This document shows positions 1-10,360 of a stretch of 31,927 nt of DNA, one piece after another (positions within the stretch are counted from its first letter, which is position 1; the number at the start of each line of letters is the position of its first letter). Position numbers and translations under genes: made by a program. The notes below the pieces were generated by a model. The model saw nothing but the letters and a program-made list of their open reading frames with translations. It was not told where the DNA came from and did no database searches. Location: NCBI GenBank assembly GCA_022925895.1, contig JAKSYS010000702.1, positions 1-31,927 on the forward strand, given 5' to 3'. This DNA comes from Fragilaria crotonensis. Its lineage: Eukaryota > Bacillariophyta > Fragilariophyceae > Fragilariales > Fragilariaceae.

Positions 1-81
1 CGTCCCATGTCCAGGACCACTCATATCGTAGCTCATAATTTATGTAGCTCACCGCTTGAACGACAATCACTACTTCAACAC

Positions 82-335
82 GGAAACACCGATTTTCAAT
101 ACGGTTCCGAAACCCGAAAAATTACGGCGTACAGTTCAGTACTGGTATCAGTAGAGAGTACTGGAATACATAGTACGTATAAGAGTATAGCAACAATGGG
201 GTTGCGGGAAACACCGATTTTTCAATACGGTTCCCGCAACCCCGAAGAATTCCGGCGTACAGTTCAGTGCTGGAATCAGTACAGAATACAAGTACTGTAC
301 TGGAATACAGAGTACTGTAGTATAAGAGTATAGTA
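82..335. repeat. Tandem direct duplication, about 125 bp unit, two copies
   Basis: Two adjacent diverged copies can be read directly. Both begin with GAAACACCGATTTT, continue through CAATACGGTTCC and CGGCGTACAGTTCAGT, and end near TATAAGAGTATAG. The first runs from about 82 to 195 and the second from about 209 to 335. The second copy starts inside a hairpin at 198-243. No coding sense is visible. Confidence 0.75.
198..243. repeat. GC-rich hairpin with 13-bp perfect arms
   Basis: Arms GGGGTTGCGGGAA (198-210) and TTCCCGCAACCCC (231-243) are exact reverse complements around a 20-base loop. The same hairpin recurs in inverted orientation at 1178-1223, where it sits at the centre of the large palindrome. 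The GGGGTTGCGGG motif also appears near 577 and 1473, so it marks boundaries of the repeat units here. Confidence 0.85.
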
Positions 336-349
336 ACAATATATATATA

Positions 350-600
350 TAGTAGACTACGCATAAAATGAAATAATATATTTGATTACGTATGCTTTCT
401 CCTAAAAACCCAAAACTCTACTACTAGCGAGAACACCGTTTTCCAGGGTTCGTAACGGCGTCTCGGATCGCGCTTCCATTAAACAGCTTGTATTGCTATC
501 GTATGATATATGCATATATGTCATACCTATGATGAGCATGTAAGATACGCGAAGGACAAAGTCGGCAGTTTTTTTAGGGGTTGCGGGAACCGGCTGGAAT
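350..600. repeat. Dispersed repeat unit, further copies at 1230-1490 (direct) and 1016-1226 (inverted)
   Basis: The stretch from the ATAAAATGAAAT-ATATATTTGATTACG motif through GAACACCGTT, ATGATATATGCATATATGTC and GATGAGCATGTAAGA to GGGGTTGCGGG is repeated in the same orientation at about 1230-1490 with scattered mismatches. The interval 196-415 is repeated in reverse complement at about 1016-1226. No protein is evident. The unit is probably a non-autonomous mobile sequence or part of one. Confidence 0.8.
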
Positions 601-667
601 TGATTCTCTGGTGTCACGCTATTGCGTCAGAGAGAGCTCAACACGGATTCGACAATCATATAGGAAG

Positions 668-722
668 TTGTCCGAGTGATCCGAGAAGTTGTCCGAGTGA
701 TCCGAGACGTTGTCCGAGAGCG
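668..722. repeat. Minisatellite, 21-bp unit GTTGTCCGAGTGATCCGAGA
   Basis: There are two full units and a partial third (GTTGTCCGAGTGATCCGAGA, then one variable base), directly in front of the left end of the foldback palindrome. A related GTTGTCCGGAGGATTTT repeat lies in the palindrome arms. Confidence 0.75.
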
Positions 723-1836
723 TATCCCTAATGCATAGCGGTACTGAGTACTAGGGTGTGTAGGAATGTCAGTAGAGTAGTCCATGTAAAAGTAATTTCA
801 TCCTCTGAAACGAGTTTCAAAAAGTCAAATCGCTCTGAAAAGTTGTTTCAAGAAATGAGTGATCCGGAATTGGGATCACTTCTTTTTAATCGCTGTAGAC
901 CTATGCCAGAAGCTACACAAAAATAGGGTTAAGAAGTGATCCAGAAGGACAACTCGAAAATCCTCCAGACAACTCAAAAATCCTCCGGACAACTCGACTC
1001 TCTAGAGTAGAGATCTGGGTTTTTAGGAGGAAGCAGCACACGTAATCAAATATATTATTTCATTTTATCCGTAGTCTAGTATATATATATTGTTGCTATA
1101 CTCTTATACATACTACATACTCCATATTTCAGTACTCTCTACTGATACCAGTACTGAACTGTACACCGGAATTTTTCGGGGTTGCGGGAACCGTAGTGAA
1201 AAATCGGTGTTTCCCGCAACCCCAATAGATATACATATACTACGTATAAAATGAAATTATATATTTGATTACGTGTGCAGCTTCCTCCAAAAACCCAGTA
1301 TTGTACTCTACTCTCTAGAGAGAGAACACCGTTGGCCCGGCTTTGTAACGGCGTCTTTGATCGCTTCCATGGAACAGCTAGAATAGCGTATGATCGTATG
1401 ATATATGCATATATGTCATACCTAGGATGAGCATGTAAGAAACGCGAAGACAAAGCCGGCAGCTTTTTTTGGGGTTGCGGGAAACTGCGGGTATCGATTT
1501 GTTGTTTCGCACTATTATCGAAAAACGGAGCTCGACAAAAATGGCGTCTTTCAGAGAATTTTCGAGTTGTCCGGAGGATTTTTGAGTTGTCCGGAGGATT
1601 TTCGAGTTGTCCTACTGGATCACTTCTTAACCCTATTTTTGCGTACCTTCTGGTATAAGTCTACAGGGATTAAAAAGAAGTGATCCCAATTCCGGATCAC
1701 TCATTTCTTGAAACAACTTTTCAGAGCGATTTGACTTTTTGAAACTCGTTTCAGAGCATGAAATAACTTTTACATGGACCACTCTACTGACACTCCTACA
1801 CACCCTAGTACTCAGTACCGCAATGCATTAGGGATA
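723..1836. mobile_element. Foldback-like element: 275-bp inverted arms around inner inverted repeats
   Basis: The interval 723-997 is a near-perfect reverse complement of 1562-1836. Outer ends are TATCCCTAATGCAT on the left and ATGCATTAGGGATA on the right, with only scattered mismatches along the arm. A second inverted pair lies inside (1016-1078 against about 1240-1297) around a central hairpin at 1178-1223. The right half carries about 250 extra bases (1298-1545) matching 416-600. Each arm holds three copies of a CGAGTTGTCCGGAGGATTTT-type minisatellite (948-997 and 1562-1612). The right end touches Copia pol sequence at about 1831. I found no convincing target duplication and no ORF, so the class is undetermined. 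Foldback or TIR-only element fits best. Confidence 0.75.
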
Positions 1837-3279
1837 AACCCCAAGTACACCGCTTTCATGACTGTCGAGAACGGCGCGAAAGTCATATACGTTCGTTTGA
1901 TCAAAGCCCTTTATGGATGCGTCCAATCGGCTCTATTGTGGTATGAAATGTTTCACTCATACCTCGAGGAAATCGGTTTCGAACGCAACCCGTATGACCC
2001 GTGCGTTGCAAACAAGGTTATAAACGGTAAGCAATGCACGGTTGCGTGGTATGTCGACGACATGAAAATCTCGCACGTCGACCCAAACGTTGTTACTCAA
2101 GTTATCGAACAGATTGAGGATCGGTTCGGGAAGATGACCGTCACCAGAGGCAAAGAACACACGTTCCTCGGGATGAAGATTCTGTACAAGGAGAATGGAA
2201 CCGCAGAGATTACCATGCGGGATTATTTGGAAGAAGCCATCGTGGATTCCGGATTGGATATCCAGAACTGCCGCAACGCCAGCCAGAAGGGACCTATTTG
2301 AGACCGACGCCATCGCGCGACCCCTTGCAAAGAGGGAAGCCGAGATTTTTCACAGCGTGACAGCCAAGCTCCTGTATGTGTCCATACGCGCACGCATGGA
2401 TATACTCCTACCCGTCATTTTCTTATGCACACGAGTTTCCAAATGCACCGTACAGGATCAAGCGAAGCTGAAACAAGTTTTGGAGTACTTAAAGGGTACT
2501 TTACACTATAAGTATACGATCGGTTCGGATGGCATGGGAAAAATCAGAACATGGGTGGACGCATCATACGCAGTCCACCCCAATATGAAGAGCCACACCG
2601 GCGGCTTACTGTCTTTCGGTACTGGTGGCCTCGTGTGTAAGTCAGCCAAACAGAAATTGAACACCAAGAGTTCCACCGAGGCCGAGCTAGTCGGAGCTAG
2701 CGATTACCTTCCAAACTTAATGTGGGTACAGAACTTCCTGAAGGGACAAGGATACGAAGTAAAGGAGAGCACGCTGCAACAGGACAACAAAAGCGCCATC
2801 AAGTTGGAGAAGAACGGGCGGATGTCGGCTGGGCAAAAGTCCAGGCACATCGACATCAGATATTTTTGGATTAAGGATCGAGTGCAGTCGAACGGCGTGA
2901 CCATCCAACACTGCCCCACTCTCGAGATGCTATCGGATTTTTTACCAAGCCTTTGCAGGGCAATTTGTTTCGTCGTTTCCGCGATGTCATATTAGGATAC
3001 AGCCACATCGACAACCTCCGGCGCGACCCCGCCGTGCCGGTCGAGGAGCTTGTTGGAAAAAGACAACCGAATACGCGCGACATCGCACCTCCGGGTGCAG
3101 AGGAACTGCATGAAGGAGAAGTAAAAGGTAAGAAGAGTGCTATATGTGAACGTACGTGGGCCGACGTAGTCAGAGGGCCCGTGCGTGGAAAAGATCGAAG
3201 GGCACTACTACTAGACGAAGAGAATAAAAAAGGATTTGTTGCGAGCGCACGACTTTTTTGCAACAATCCCGTAAGTTAG
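1831..3279 (+). pseudogene. Ty1/Copia pol remnant: reverse transcriptase and RNase H, two frameshifts
   Basis: The reading starts in the middle of the RVT_2 domain (INPKY, then LIKALYGCVQSALLWYE). It carries the catalytic YVDD box at 2050-2061 and the FLGM motif. RNase H follows, with WVDASYAVHPN, KSSTEAELVGASDYLPN, QQDNKSAIKLEK and SRHIDIRYFWIKDRV giving the expected acidic residues. The frame changes near 2270 and again in the T-run at 2936-2944, after which QGNLFRRFRDVILGY and TWADVVRG give the usual Copia C-terminus. Gag, protease, integrase and the RT N-terminus are missing, cut off at the foldback palindrome. No LTR was recognised. It is a non-functional retrotransposon fragment, typical of those abundant in diatoms. 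Confidence 0.9.
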
Positions 3280-4895
3280 GTTCGAAATTTGATTGACTTC
3301 TGACTACTATCAACATTATCTATATCGTCCAGGAAGAAACAATAACGAGTTGAAGGCTCTATTATATTGTGGACGGAATAGCTAGTTGCAACAAGAACGA
3401 CTACCGTACAAATTATTATGTAAGTACTCCGAGAATCTGTGAAAGGGAAAAAATTCTAAAAACACATCCCTTCTTAACTCTTTATCAGTGCGACGTCGGT
3501 AGATAACTACGAACAGAATACAGGGCATGCATGTAAGTCTACAGAAGACAACAAAGAATAGTGGAGTCGATTTTGCGTTAAGGGTTAAGGCGTCCTTATG
3601 GCCACAATAAGTCCCTGCAAAAGGGAAAAGGACACCTTTGTTTTGTGAAGCCGAATGCTTTTGAAGACCAGCAAAACAACATGTTCACATCGTTTCTTGA
3701 AGACACCGGAGTACTTGCCCTAGTGGTTTTCAGATTGAATTTGAGTGCATCTGAAGGTGTGGTGTTCGTCGAATTCAAATGTTGGTCACCACCCAATGAC
3801 AATGTTGTTGGCAGCAACTTCAACATATTGCACCACTAAAGGTATATGTATAGGCATATACTAAGAATGATGTCTAACAATGCTCTGACATTCCGCGCGT
3901 TCACAAAAATCTAGGTGACCAGAGCGATTTGCAAAGAAGACAAAGCCAGTTCCCAGCCTTGCTGAATAGCATTTTGTTGTTGTTGACCACCTGCTGCTGG
4001 TGAACTATTGGAAGATGATTGTGAACCTCCGACATCAAGGATTCATTGCTGCTACCATATCTGAGAATTAGTGTTGCATCAGACGATGAAGAAGCTGTGA
4101 GCTCAATACTTAAGTAATTATTTACTATGTTGCTGTGATGTCAATATTCATTACTTTGCAACTCGTCAAATGATTGAGTGATGGGCGATTTTGTTTTCAA
4201 TATCATTTCCTTTGACAAGGAGCCTCTTGTTGTGACAGTGTAATGAATATCTGTGAATCATTGGGCAAGAGAAATACTTGCACCATTTGGTTCTGTCTAC
4301 AATGACAGTGTATGTATCCCATTGAATTTGTTATGCCCAAGCATAAACTAATCAACATAGATGATCAATTCAGGCTCTGCACACCATTCTTGTCACACCC
4401 GTAGGCTATGGAAGTCAATTTTTAATTGCCGCTCCCCATAAAGACGCTCCTCGCTTTGTCAGAGACGGCAAATGGTAGTGCAATGCTAAGGCACCAATGA
4501 GTGCCTGCAATTCTTTTAAGAGGCCACGCGACATGTTTGTCAAGCATTTCTTGGGGTTTTCTGTCGCTTTGCTCTTGGCAAGTAGAAATTGTACTTCGAC
4601 GTATGATGCGACAAAGTCTTGTTTGCAAAAGAGACGACTCCACAACATGACAACCGTAGGAGTCCATGCATGTTTTGGTACACAACAACTTTCTGTGTCT
4701 CATTTCTTTTATGACTGCTATCCATGCCACGATAGGAAACATATATTGCTGTCCAAAGTACACCTGTAAGCACCATGATTTTAGTTTCATTTGTTTGCTG
4801 TAGCCATTGGCCTCCTAAGGTCAACAACAAATCACAAAAACGAGAAGAAGTTTTGAGCTTGTGTTTTATGTGATATGCTGATCTCCAGCATCACA
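3280..4895. other. Gene-poor stretch, nothing recognised
   Basis: Only short open stretches are present. One plus-strand stretch at 3645-3839 has protein-like composition but no family I know. Minus-strand stretches at 4415-4830 are open in several frames and could be further remains of the decayed transposase just downstream, but I could not match them to a domain. Confidence 0.5.
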
Positions 4896-5290
4896 TGAAA
4901 AGCAGGTAGAGTTTCCTCAACCAATGATTCAAACAAGAATACAAAGGAGAGGATTTAGAATGCTGTATACATCATTCACCCACCCTGCAAATTTTTGAAG
5001 TATGAATGCCACGACCACAAATAATAATCAAATACTGCTTCAAACTAGAGTGTTGGCTTACCACTCTCCTTTCCTATCTTGAAGATGCTTAGCATCCCTT
5101 TGGGCAATCTTTCCATCCAGTATGTATTGCAATCCAATGGCAATTTTTCCACCCCCAACCCAAACATTCCATTAACTTGGAAATGCTTGCTGGTGTGCAG
5201 TACAAGTATCGTCTCCAGGTCATTGGTGTTGGGGAAAGTGAGATATTTCTCATCATAAAGTTTCAGTTTGCTATTACAAAACTCTGCAGC
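4896..5290 (-). pseudogene. Decayed PIF/Harbinger (Plant_tran-type) nuclease fragment
   Basis: Read on the minus strand from about 5290, there is an 80-codon open stretch with YDEKYLTFPNTNDLETIL, then FQVNGMFG, then NTYWMERLPKGMLSIFKIGK. After a TAG at 5045-5047 it continues in frame with FEAVFDYYLWSWHSYF, and after a further stop and frame change with NDVYSILNPLLCIL. This order matches the Plant_tran (PIF/Harbinger) DDE nuclease pattern: a D-L-x-x-L segment, a GM-G segment, a Trp-rich insert, LEAV-x-LWIWHAFFG, then NDINVL-x-SPLF. The usual SIDC aspartate region is not recognisable. Frame breaks and stops make it inactive. No intact ORF covers it, so simple gene calling would miss it. The family assignment is from remembered domain patterns. 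Confidence 0.55.
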
Positions 5291-5300
5291 AAGTCCTTCC

Positions 5301-5669
5301 TAGTCTGTGTATGGGTGAGTATACATAGATGCATAGTGACAAACATAACTTGGAGGTTTCCAGTCGCGATACCAACTAGGGTACTACAGAGTACAGAGTA
5401 CTACTCCTTCGTATTCTGGTGTATTAATACACCGATAGCATAGCAAAGTACTGTTATTCATCTGAGTACACAGACAGGAGACACGCTATTTGCGTGGAAA
5501 CAAACGGTACTGCTCCAAGTTAAATGTGACTTTGATGAGAGAACTTGAACACCAACATAAGTAGACCATGAAGTGGAGACCCAACACCAACATGAGTAGA
5601 CCATAGAGGGCAGATGCGATTAATAGATTCCTCAACCCAACCCTCGAAGTGTGCCCATGAGCCCATCAA
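5301..5669. other. Spacer with GTAC-rich stretch and a short direct repeat
   Basis: The interval 5375-5470 is rich in GTAC and AGTACT motifs. AACACCAACAT-AGTAGACCAT occurs twice, near 5549 and 5585. No gene was seen. It lies downstream of the stop of the minus-strand membrane-protein gene. Confidence 0.5.
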
Positions 5670-6589
5670 TCACGCCAAGAACGGCCTAAGAAGATTGTAA
5701 ATACTAAAAGCAAGTAATCCCATCTTCATCGTATCCATTTGCTTGGCATTCGCAATGGCGAGTTGGAGGGAAAATCCAGTGCCGTCATTACCCAGCTCTG
5801 AGACGGTTCGATAAATGACGAATGCAGACATTGCCTGAGCAAATCCGAAGCTTGGTTTGGACGATGTCGGTGGCGGAGGTTCATAACTGTCGTAATCGGC
5901 TGTGCCACTCAAGTCCCTGGGCGTGCCATCGTCCATCAGTGGCGACGATGACAATGGGAATGCAGCGGATGCTGTCGCGGGTCTTTTGGGAGAGAAAGGA
6001 ACACGGAAATCCCGGCGAGAAGCAACATGAAAATGACGATCCCGGCGGCAATTGGGTCTGTCAAGCGACCCCGAGTAAAGGGCGCCGACTGTTCAATCGT
6101 TTCCCGACATCGACGAGGAAAATGTTGCACAACAAGCCTTGGCGACATTCCGTTGGCAACGTCAGGTCCGACAATCAAGGCGACCATCATGATCATGGAT
6201 AAGATCATTAAAGTTTTCGAGAACCCGATAAAATAGATAAGAGCAAGGAATGCGACAGCTATAGCTCCTCCGGCATATTCTGGCTTGAAACCCAATTTTG
6301 TCTGTGCCGTGTTATAATAGTGCGTGATCTGTCGTCTGACAGTTGGGTCCTTGCGAATCTGTTGGAACTGCGCTTGATACGTTTCGATTGTGCTTGCCTT
6401 AACAATATTGTCTGGTTTGATTGCCATGGTGGTTTGGGTAGTCACCAAATGAACGATATAACGGCCACGCTCTGCGTTGAATTGCATTGCAATTCCCAAC
6501 TGGCCGTTGACGTCATCGCGTGAGGTTCCATGTATTTTGACGACAGACGATGGTGGGCTCCTGACGATGTTCAGCGGGTCTCTTGACAT
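5670..6589 (-). CDS. Multi-pass membrane protein with SH3-like N-terminal domain, function unknown (one frameshift)
   Basis: The N-terminal 65 residues carry VVKIHG, VNGQLGIA, GRYIVHL and AIKPDNIV, the pattern of small SH3-like barrels seen at the N-terminus of various algal proteins. A charged linker follows, then hydrophobic segments at about residues 106-123, 126-141 and 179-199. After a one-base frame change at about 5983-5990 (CCCAAAAGA), the protein continues as SSSPLMDDGTPRDL, an acidic Pro-rich linker, and ends with another hydrophobic helix (MGLLAFSIYNLL). The start at 6589 is the first ATG after the GTAC-rich spacer. It is divergent from SF3B4 across a 942-bp intergenic region. The frame change lies in a homopolymer, so an assembly error is plausible. 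I do not recognise the family. An endomembrane location is inferred from the helices only. Confidence 0.65.
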
Positions 6590-7531
6590 GGTGTGCTATA
6601 GCCTAACGATCTGCGCTCTGGAGTACTCCGGATTCCGGCGTCTCAACGTTACAGTATATTCTAGAATAGTATGATGCGTCGATTTCAGCTTAGTTCTTCT
6701 GTTGCTGGTTCAGTTTTAGTTTCGGTGTATGACATACCTGGTATGCATACAAGTACCACTGCGTCATCCTGGGGTAGCTCGTACCCATTACCATTACCTG
6801 GTACCAAGTGGGTGACTCTACCGGTTGAATAGAACAATAGAACCGTAGTCCATTATGTTGGCGCTGTTGGTCATATGTACAGTACCGGGCGTATGATTTC
6901 GTCGAGTACAACTGTACCAGGCGTAGGGAAATACAAGTACTGGAGGACTCGTCTACTGGAGAACAAGTTCAAGCATACTGCAGTACCAGGTACTGCAGAT
7001 CTACGGTACCGTCCGAGTTGTGAATGCGCCTTTTTATGATCCCCGGAAAAAAAATAGAAAGCGATGGAAGGTGGAAGGCATGTCAATTGGTATGTCACAC
7101 TGTATTACGTAGAATTGTAGCTGGTAGTCGTACTCTGCTTACTGTTATATGCATACTACTACTGTACTGAGCGCTCCAGTACAAGTACGGAGATCTGTGG
7201 TCTGCGGTCTGCGGGGTCGCATATCATACTTGTTTCGTACGAGGACAAGTACATTGTACTTGAACTAATTGTAGTTATGCATGCGAGTGTTCAGTGTGCT
7301 CATCAAAAAGCGCTAAAGCTTCAACCATTCATCGTCTCAACGTCTCTAAGGCCATTGCCAGCCATTAAACTAACTCTCTAATAACGCGTCAAGCGAGAGT
7401 TCATTGCGCACCAAGCACAAACTAGGAGCAGGACACGGAACAGTTTCGAGGCTCAAGAGCAGAGGTATCGTTCACATTTCGATTGACCTGCAGGCGCGGA
7501 ATCGACAACAACAAGCAACAGCAACAGAAAC
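6590..7531. promoter_or_regulatory. Divergent intergenic region between membrane-protein gene and SF3B4
   Basis: The region must hold the promoters of both genes. It is crowded with GTAC palindromes such as GGTACC, AGTACT and CAGTACAAGTAC between about 6640 and 7270. The last 250 bases before the SF3B4 ATG lack that motif and become CAACAACAAGCAACAGCAAC-like, resembling a 5' UTR leader. I cannot place a TATA box or initiator with confidence. Confidence 0.4.
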
Positions 7532-8449
7532 ATGGCGTCGCTAACCCAAATCGAACATCGCAACCAAGATGCTACTTGCTACGTGGGGAATCTCGATCCG
7601 CAATGTACTGAACAAATGATTATGGAGCTGTTTACACAAGTGGGCAGAGTCCAATCGGTTCACATGCCTAAGGACAAAATGACACAACAACACAACGGAT
7701 ATGGTTTCGTAGAGTTTATTGACGTTTTGGATGCCGACTACGCCATGACCATTCTGAACATGATAAAGCTATACGGACGACCGATTCGGGTTAGTAAGTC
7801 GTCCTTGAACAGCAAGGCAGAACTATCCAGGGACGTGGGGGCCAATTTGTATATTGGAAATTTAGATCCAAATGACGTTGACGAGGCGCTCCTCTACGAT
7901 ACCTTCTCAGCATTTGGAACTCTTATCCGATCGCCAAAGATTGCAAGAGATGAAGACACAAATGAGAGCAAGGGATTTGGCTTTGTTGCTTATGATTCCT
8001 TTGAAGCATCGGACATGGCCATTGATTGCATGCACAACCAGTTCTTGGGAAACAGACAAATTACAGTTCAATACGCTTTCAAGAAGGATACTGCAGATGG
8101 TGGAGATGCCGTGGGCAAAGCATCGGAGCGACATGGGAGTCGTGCGGAACGAATGCTGGCAGCACAACGACAAGCGCAGCTAAAGGAGACATCACTGTCG
8201 TTCACAAATTTCAAGCCAAATACGCAATTCGCAGGTTCCTCTACCGCCATAATTCCACCTCCTCCTCCGTCCCTTCCGCCGATCCCTCCCCCTTTACCTC
8301 AAGCAGGAATTTCCTTTCCTCCTCCTCCCCCACCGCCACCTCCTCCCCCACCACCACCACTCCCTTTCTCCCAATTCATGCCCACGCCACCTAATATTCC
8401 ACCTCCTCCCCCACCACCACCGCCGCCTCCTCCTCCACCCATGATGTAA
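7532..8449 (+). CDS. SF3B4: Splicing factor 3B subunit 4 (SF3B4/SAP49), two RRMs
   Basis: This is an intact 305-residue ORF. RRM1 has RNP2 CYVGNL (16-21) and RNP1 NGYGFVEF (55-62). RRM2 has RNP2 LYIGNL (106-111) and RNP1 KGFGFVAY (147-154). The inter-RRM stretch and the [14 protein letters not shown] segment after RRM2 are characteristic of SF3B4. The C-terminus (about 240-305) is almost pure proline, encoded by CCT/CCA repeats, as in the family, but shorter than in animals. In the SF3b complex of U2 snRNP this protein contacts pre-mRNA next to the branch site in the nucleus. The start is set by the first ATG after a CAACAG-rich leader and by alignment of RRM1. Its 3' end is 100 bp from the convergent GRASP gene. 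No frameshift is seen. Confidence 0.95.
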   Translation: MASLTQIEHRNQDATCYVGNLDPQCTEQMIMELFTQVGRVQSVHMPKDKMTQQHNGYGFVEFIDVLDADYAMTILNMIKLYGRPIRVSKSSLNSKAELSRDVGANLYIGNLDPNDVDEALLYDTFSAFGTLIRSPKIARDEDTNESKGFGFVAYDSFEASDMAIDCMHNQFLGNRQITVQYAFKKDTADGGDAVGKASERHGSRAERMLAAQRQAQLKETSLSFTNFKPNTQFAGSSTAIIPPPPPSLPPIPPPLPQAGISFPPPPPPPPPPPPPPLPFSQFMPTPPNIPPPPPPPPPPPPPPMM

Positions 8450-8549
8450 CAGTTGATATCATTCTGTCGGGATTTATGCTATTTCGGAGCGTTGTTACGC
8501 TAAATGGTATTCACACCCCATTAGATGATAGTCTATAATCGATGGTATC

Positions 8550-9692
8550 TCATGTCTTTCCTGAGGCGACTGGTTTACCGTAGATCCACGTCCTCCTCAT
8601 CTGGAGGTGGTGGCCCGGAGAAAAGCTCAGCGGCACCGATTTGCTTGCTACTCCTTGTAACGCTTCTAGTTCCGTCGTTTCCTCCACAAAGAGGCTCGTC
8701 GCCGAGCCACGATCAGCTCCCGGCGTTAGTGGAGTCTTGCCACTCGACATGTCGGAGACGTCCTCCGGAGATGCAAGGGTACCAGGGGCACCCTCTTCAG
8801 TCTCTAATTCAAGCTGAGGTTCATGTTCCAAATTTCCAGGCTTTTCGTTCTCACTCGACTCGTCGCGCTTGCTTTGAACGTATCGAATTTTTCTTGCCAC
8901 GGATGATCCAGATGTGTTCCGCGCTGAGTGCGGCAAACGGTGCAGGTAGCCAGTTCCTACTTCGGCTCCCAGCAATCCCTTGCCACCCCAACTCCATGTG
9001 GGCATCAAGGGTACTACTCGAACAACATCAGAATTGGTGTTGTAGACATAAAATTCCAGCACACGATCTACGTGAACGGCGAGCAGATTCGCCAATGACT
9101 GTGTATCATCCAAGGATTCGCCCACAGTACCCAGCAGATAGTCCTGTTCTGGAACTAGTCCCGCAATGGCGGCTGGGGAATTGTGTTCCACTGTTAGGAC
9201 ACGAATCAATCGCTCGTCGGCACCGCCGTAATTGTCCAAACGAATGGTAACGCCAAGCAGTCCCGCGCCACCCCACGCGTCGGAGGGAATGAGTGTCACG
9301 AGTCGCGTTTCTTGCGATTTGATATTGTAGACAACTGATTCAAAATTTTAGATTGAATTGAACGCAATTGAATGTAATTGTGAGTTGTGGTTGAGATGAA
9401 TCATGTGGATCAGTGCGTCCATGCCAAACTTACGCAACTCCAGTTCCTTTCCTATGTTATCTCGCAGCAACGCTGGTAGATCAACATCGTCGTATTCGTC
9501 GCCTTCCTCCAGATCCTCCCCGCTACCTAGCAACATCACTCCATTGACTCCCACCAAGAAATCAAAGAACGAGACGAGGCCTGCTTTGCTAGCCGGTGAT
9601 GATGGCTGGACACCCAGCACTCGATACCCTAGAGTTTCCACACCATCGAATCTATCATATTCGTCCTCGTGTTGGGAACTGGAGTTTCCCAT
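8550..9692 (-). CDS. Golgi reassembly-stacking protein (GRASP), two exons
   Basis: Two exons (9692-9434 and 9334-8550) give 347 residues. The N-terminus MGNSSSQ fits N-myristoylation, as expected for GRASP55/65 proteins. PDZ-like domain 1 has GYRVLGVQPSSPASKAGL and FFDFLVGVNGV. The splice joins LELEL to VYNIKSQETR, and TLIPSDAWGGAGLLGVTIR then ends the first GRASP repeat. Domain 2 has VEHNSPAAIAGL, EQDYLLG, LEFYVYNTNSD and SWGGKGLLGAEVGTGYLHRL. The remaining tail is acidic and Ser/Pro-rich, like the regulatory SPR region. GRASPs tether Golgi cisternae from the cytosolic face and take part in unconventional secretion. The gene converges on SF3B4. No frame breaks occur, which is notable given the other genes here. 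Confidence 0.93.
9335..9433 (-). other. Spliceosomal intron in the GRASP gene (99 bp)
   Basis: On the minus strand the donor is C/GTAAGT at 9434/9433 and the acceptor is TCAG/TT at 9335/9334. Joining the exons restores the expected GRASP sequence at the junction (ELELLVYN). The unspliced frame runs into a stop at 9348. Confidence 0.9.
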
Positions 9693-10360
9693 CCTTCCAG
9701 TATGTTCGTTCCTTTGTAATAGTTAACTGGTACCTTTACTGGAGAACTTAGTGCGAATATGTGTATGCTGAATGCTTAAGTGCTTGTATTGTCAAGAACT
9801 TTCAGCACTGCCAGGTGCCAGGATCCAGGATGGCAGTTGGGAGATACGGAGACCAGACACGAGGCGGTGACAGCTGGGAGGTTGGCGCAGGGATATGTCG
9901 AAATGTCGATATGTCTCAAGTCATCTCAACAAATGAATCATCGGCGTCGCCGTGTGCGTGTACTCCTCCAGTACAAGTATGATACTACCGCTAGTCTAGT
10001 CCGGCAGGTTTTATGGTACGCAAGTATTCGGACTACAGTACACTTGATAGTACTACTGTATTGCCCCACCACTACTAGAGTACTTCAAGTTACTACAGTA
10101 CTACGTACGATGTACTACTATCTTGAAGAAGTCGAATGACTACCGGTAGACCCAGTACTGAGCATTCTTACAGCAGTGTCGCGTACTGGAGTACAAGTAC
10201 GATGTACTCGAAACTCGGAGTGTTAACTCGGAAGTATGAACAACTGTACGCTTCCTAGAGAGAAGTGTAGATGGCTCAGCAGTTCAGAAAAGAGGGGACT
10301 ACTAGTCTAGTACCTCGTTATTATGGAAAATCTGTTTCCAAAATGGTGTGATCTCGTCAT
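9693..10360. other. Intergenic region with GTAC-rich low-complexity DNA
   Basis: The region lies upstream of GRASP and downstream of the DUF6920-like gene. The interval 9965-10320 is full of GTAC, AGTACT and TACTACC motifs, including CTCCAGTACAAGTA and GGAGTACAAGTACGATGTAC. No gene was recognised. The promoter of GRASP must lie at its left end. Confidence 0.55.

Noticed and set aside
198-243. Hairpin as a bacterial-type terminator
   Set aside because: Eukaryotic context. The hairpin is repeated and forms part of the mobile repeat structure.
3280-3600. 3' LTR of the Copia element
   Set aside because: No TG...CA-bounded repeat or second copy is visible in the window, so an LTR cannot be supported.
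5177-5443. Plus-strand ORF of 88 codons
   Set aside because: It overlaps the minus-strand Plant_tran-type fragment and has no recognisable motif.
8525-9250. Long plus-strand open reading frame opposite GRASP
   Set aside because: It is the shadow of the GRASP exons. It has no domain, while the minus strand gives two PDZ-like domains and a clean intron.
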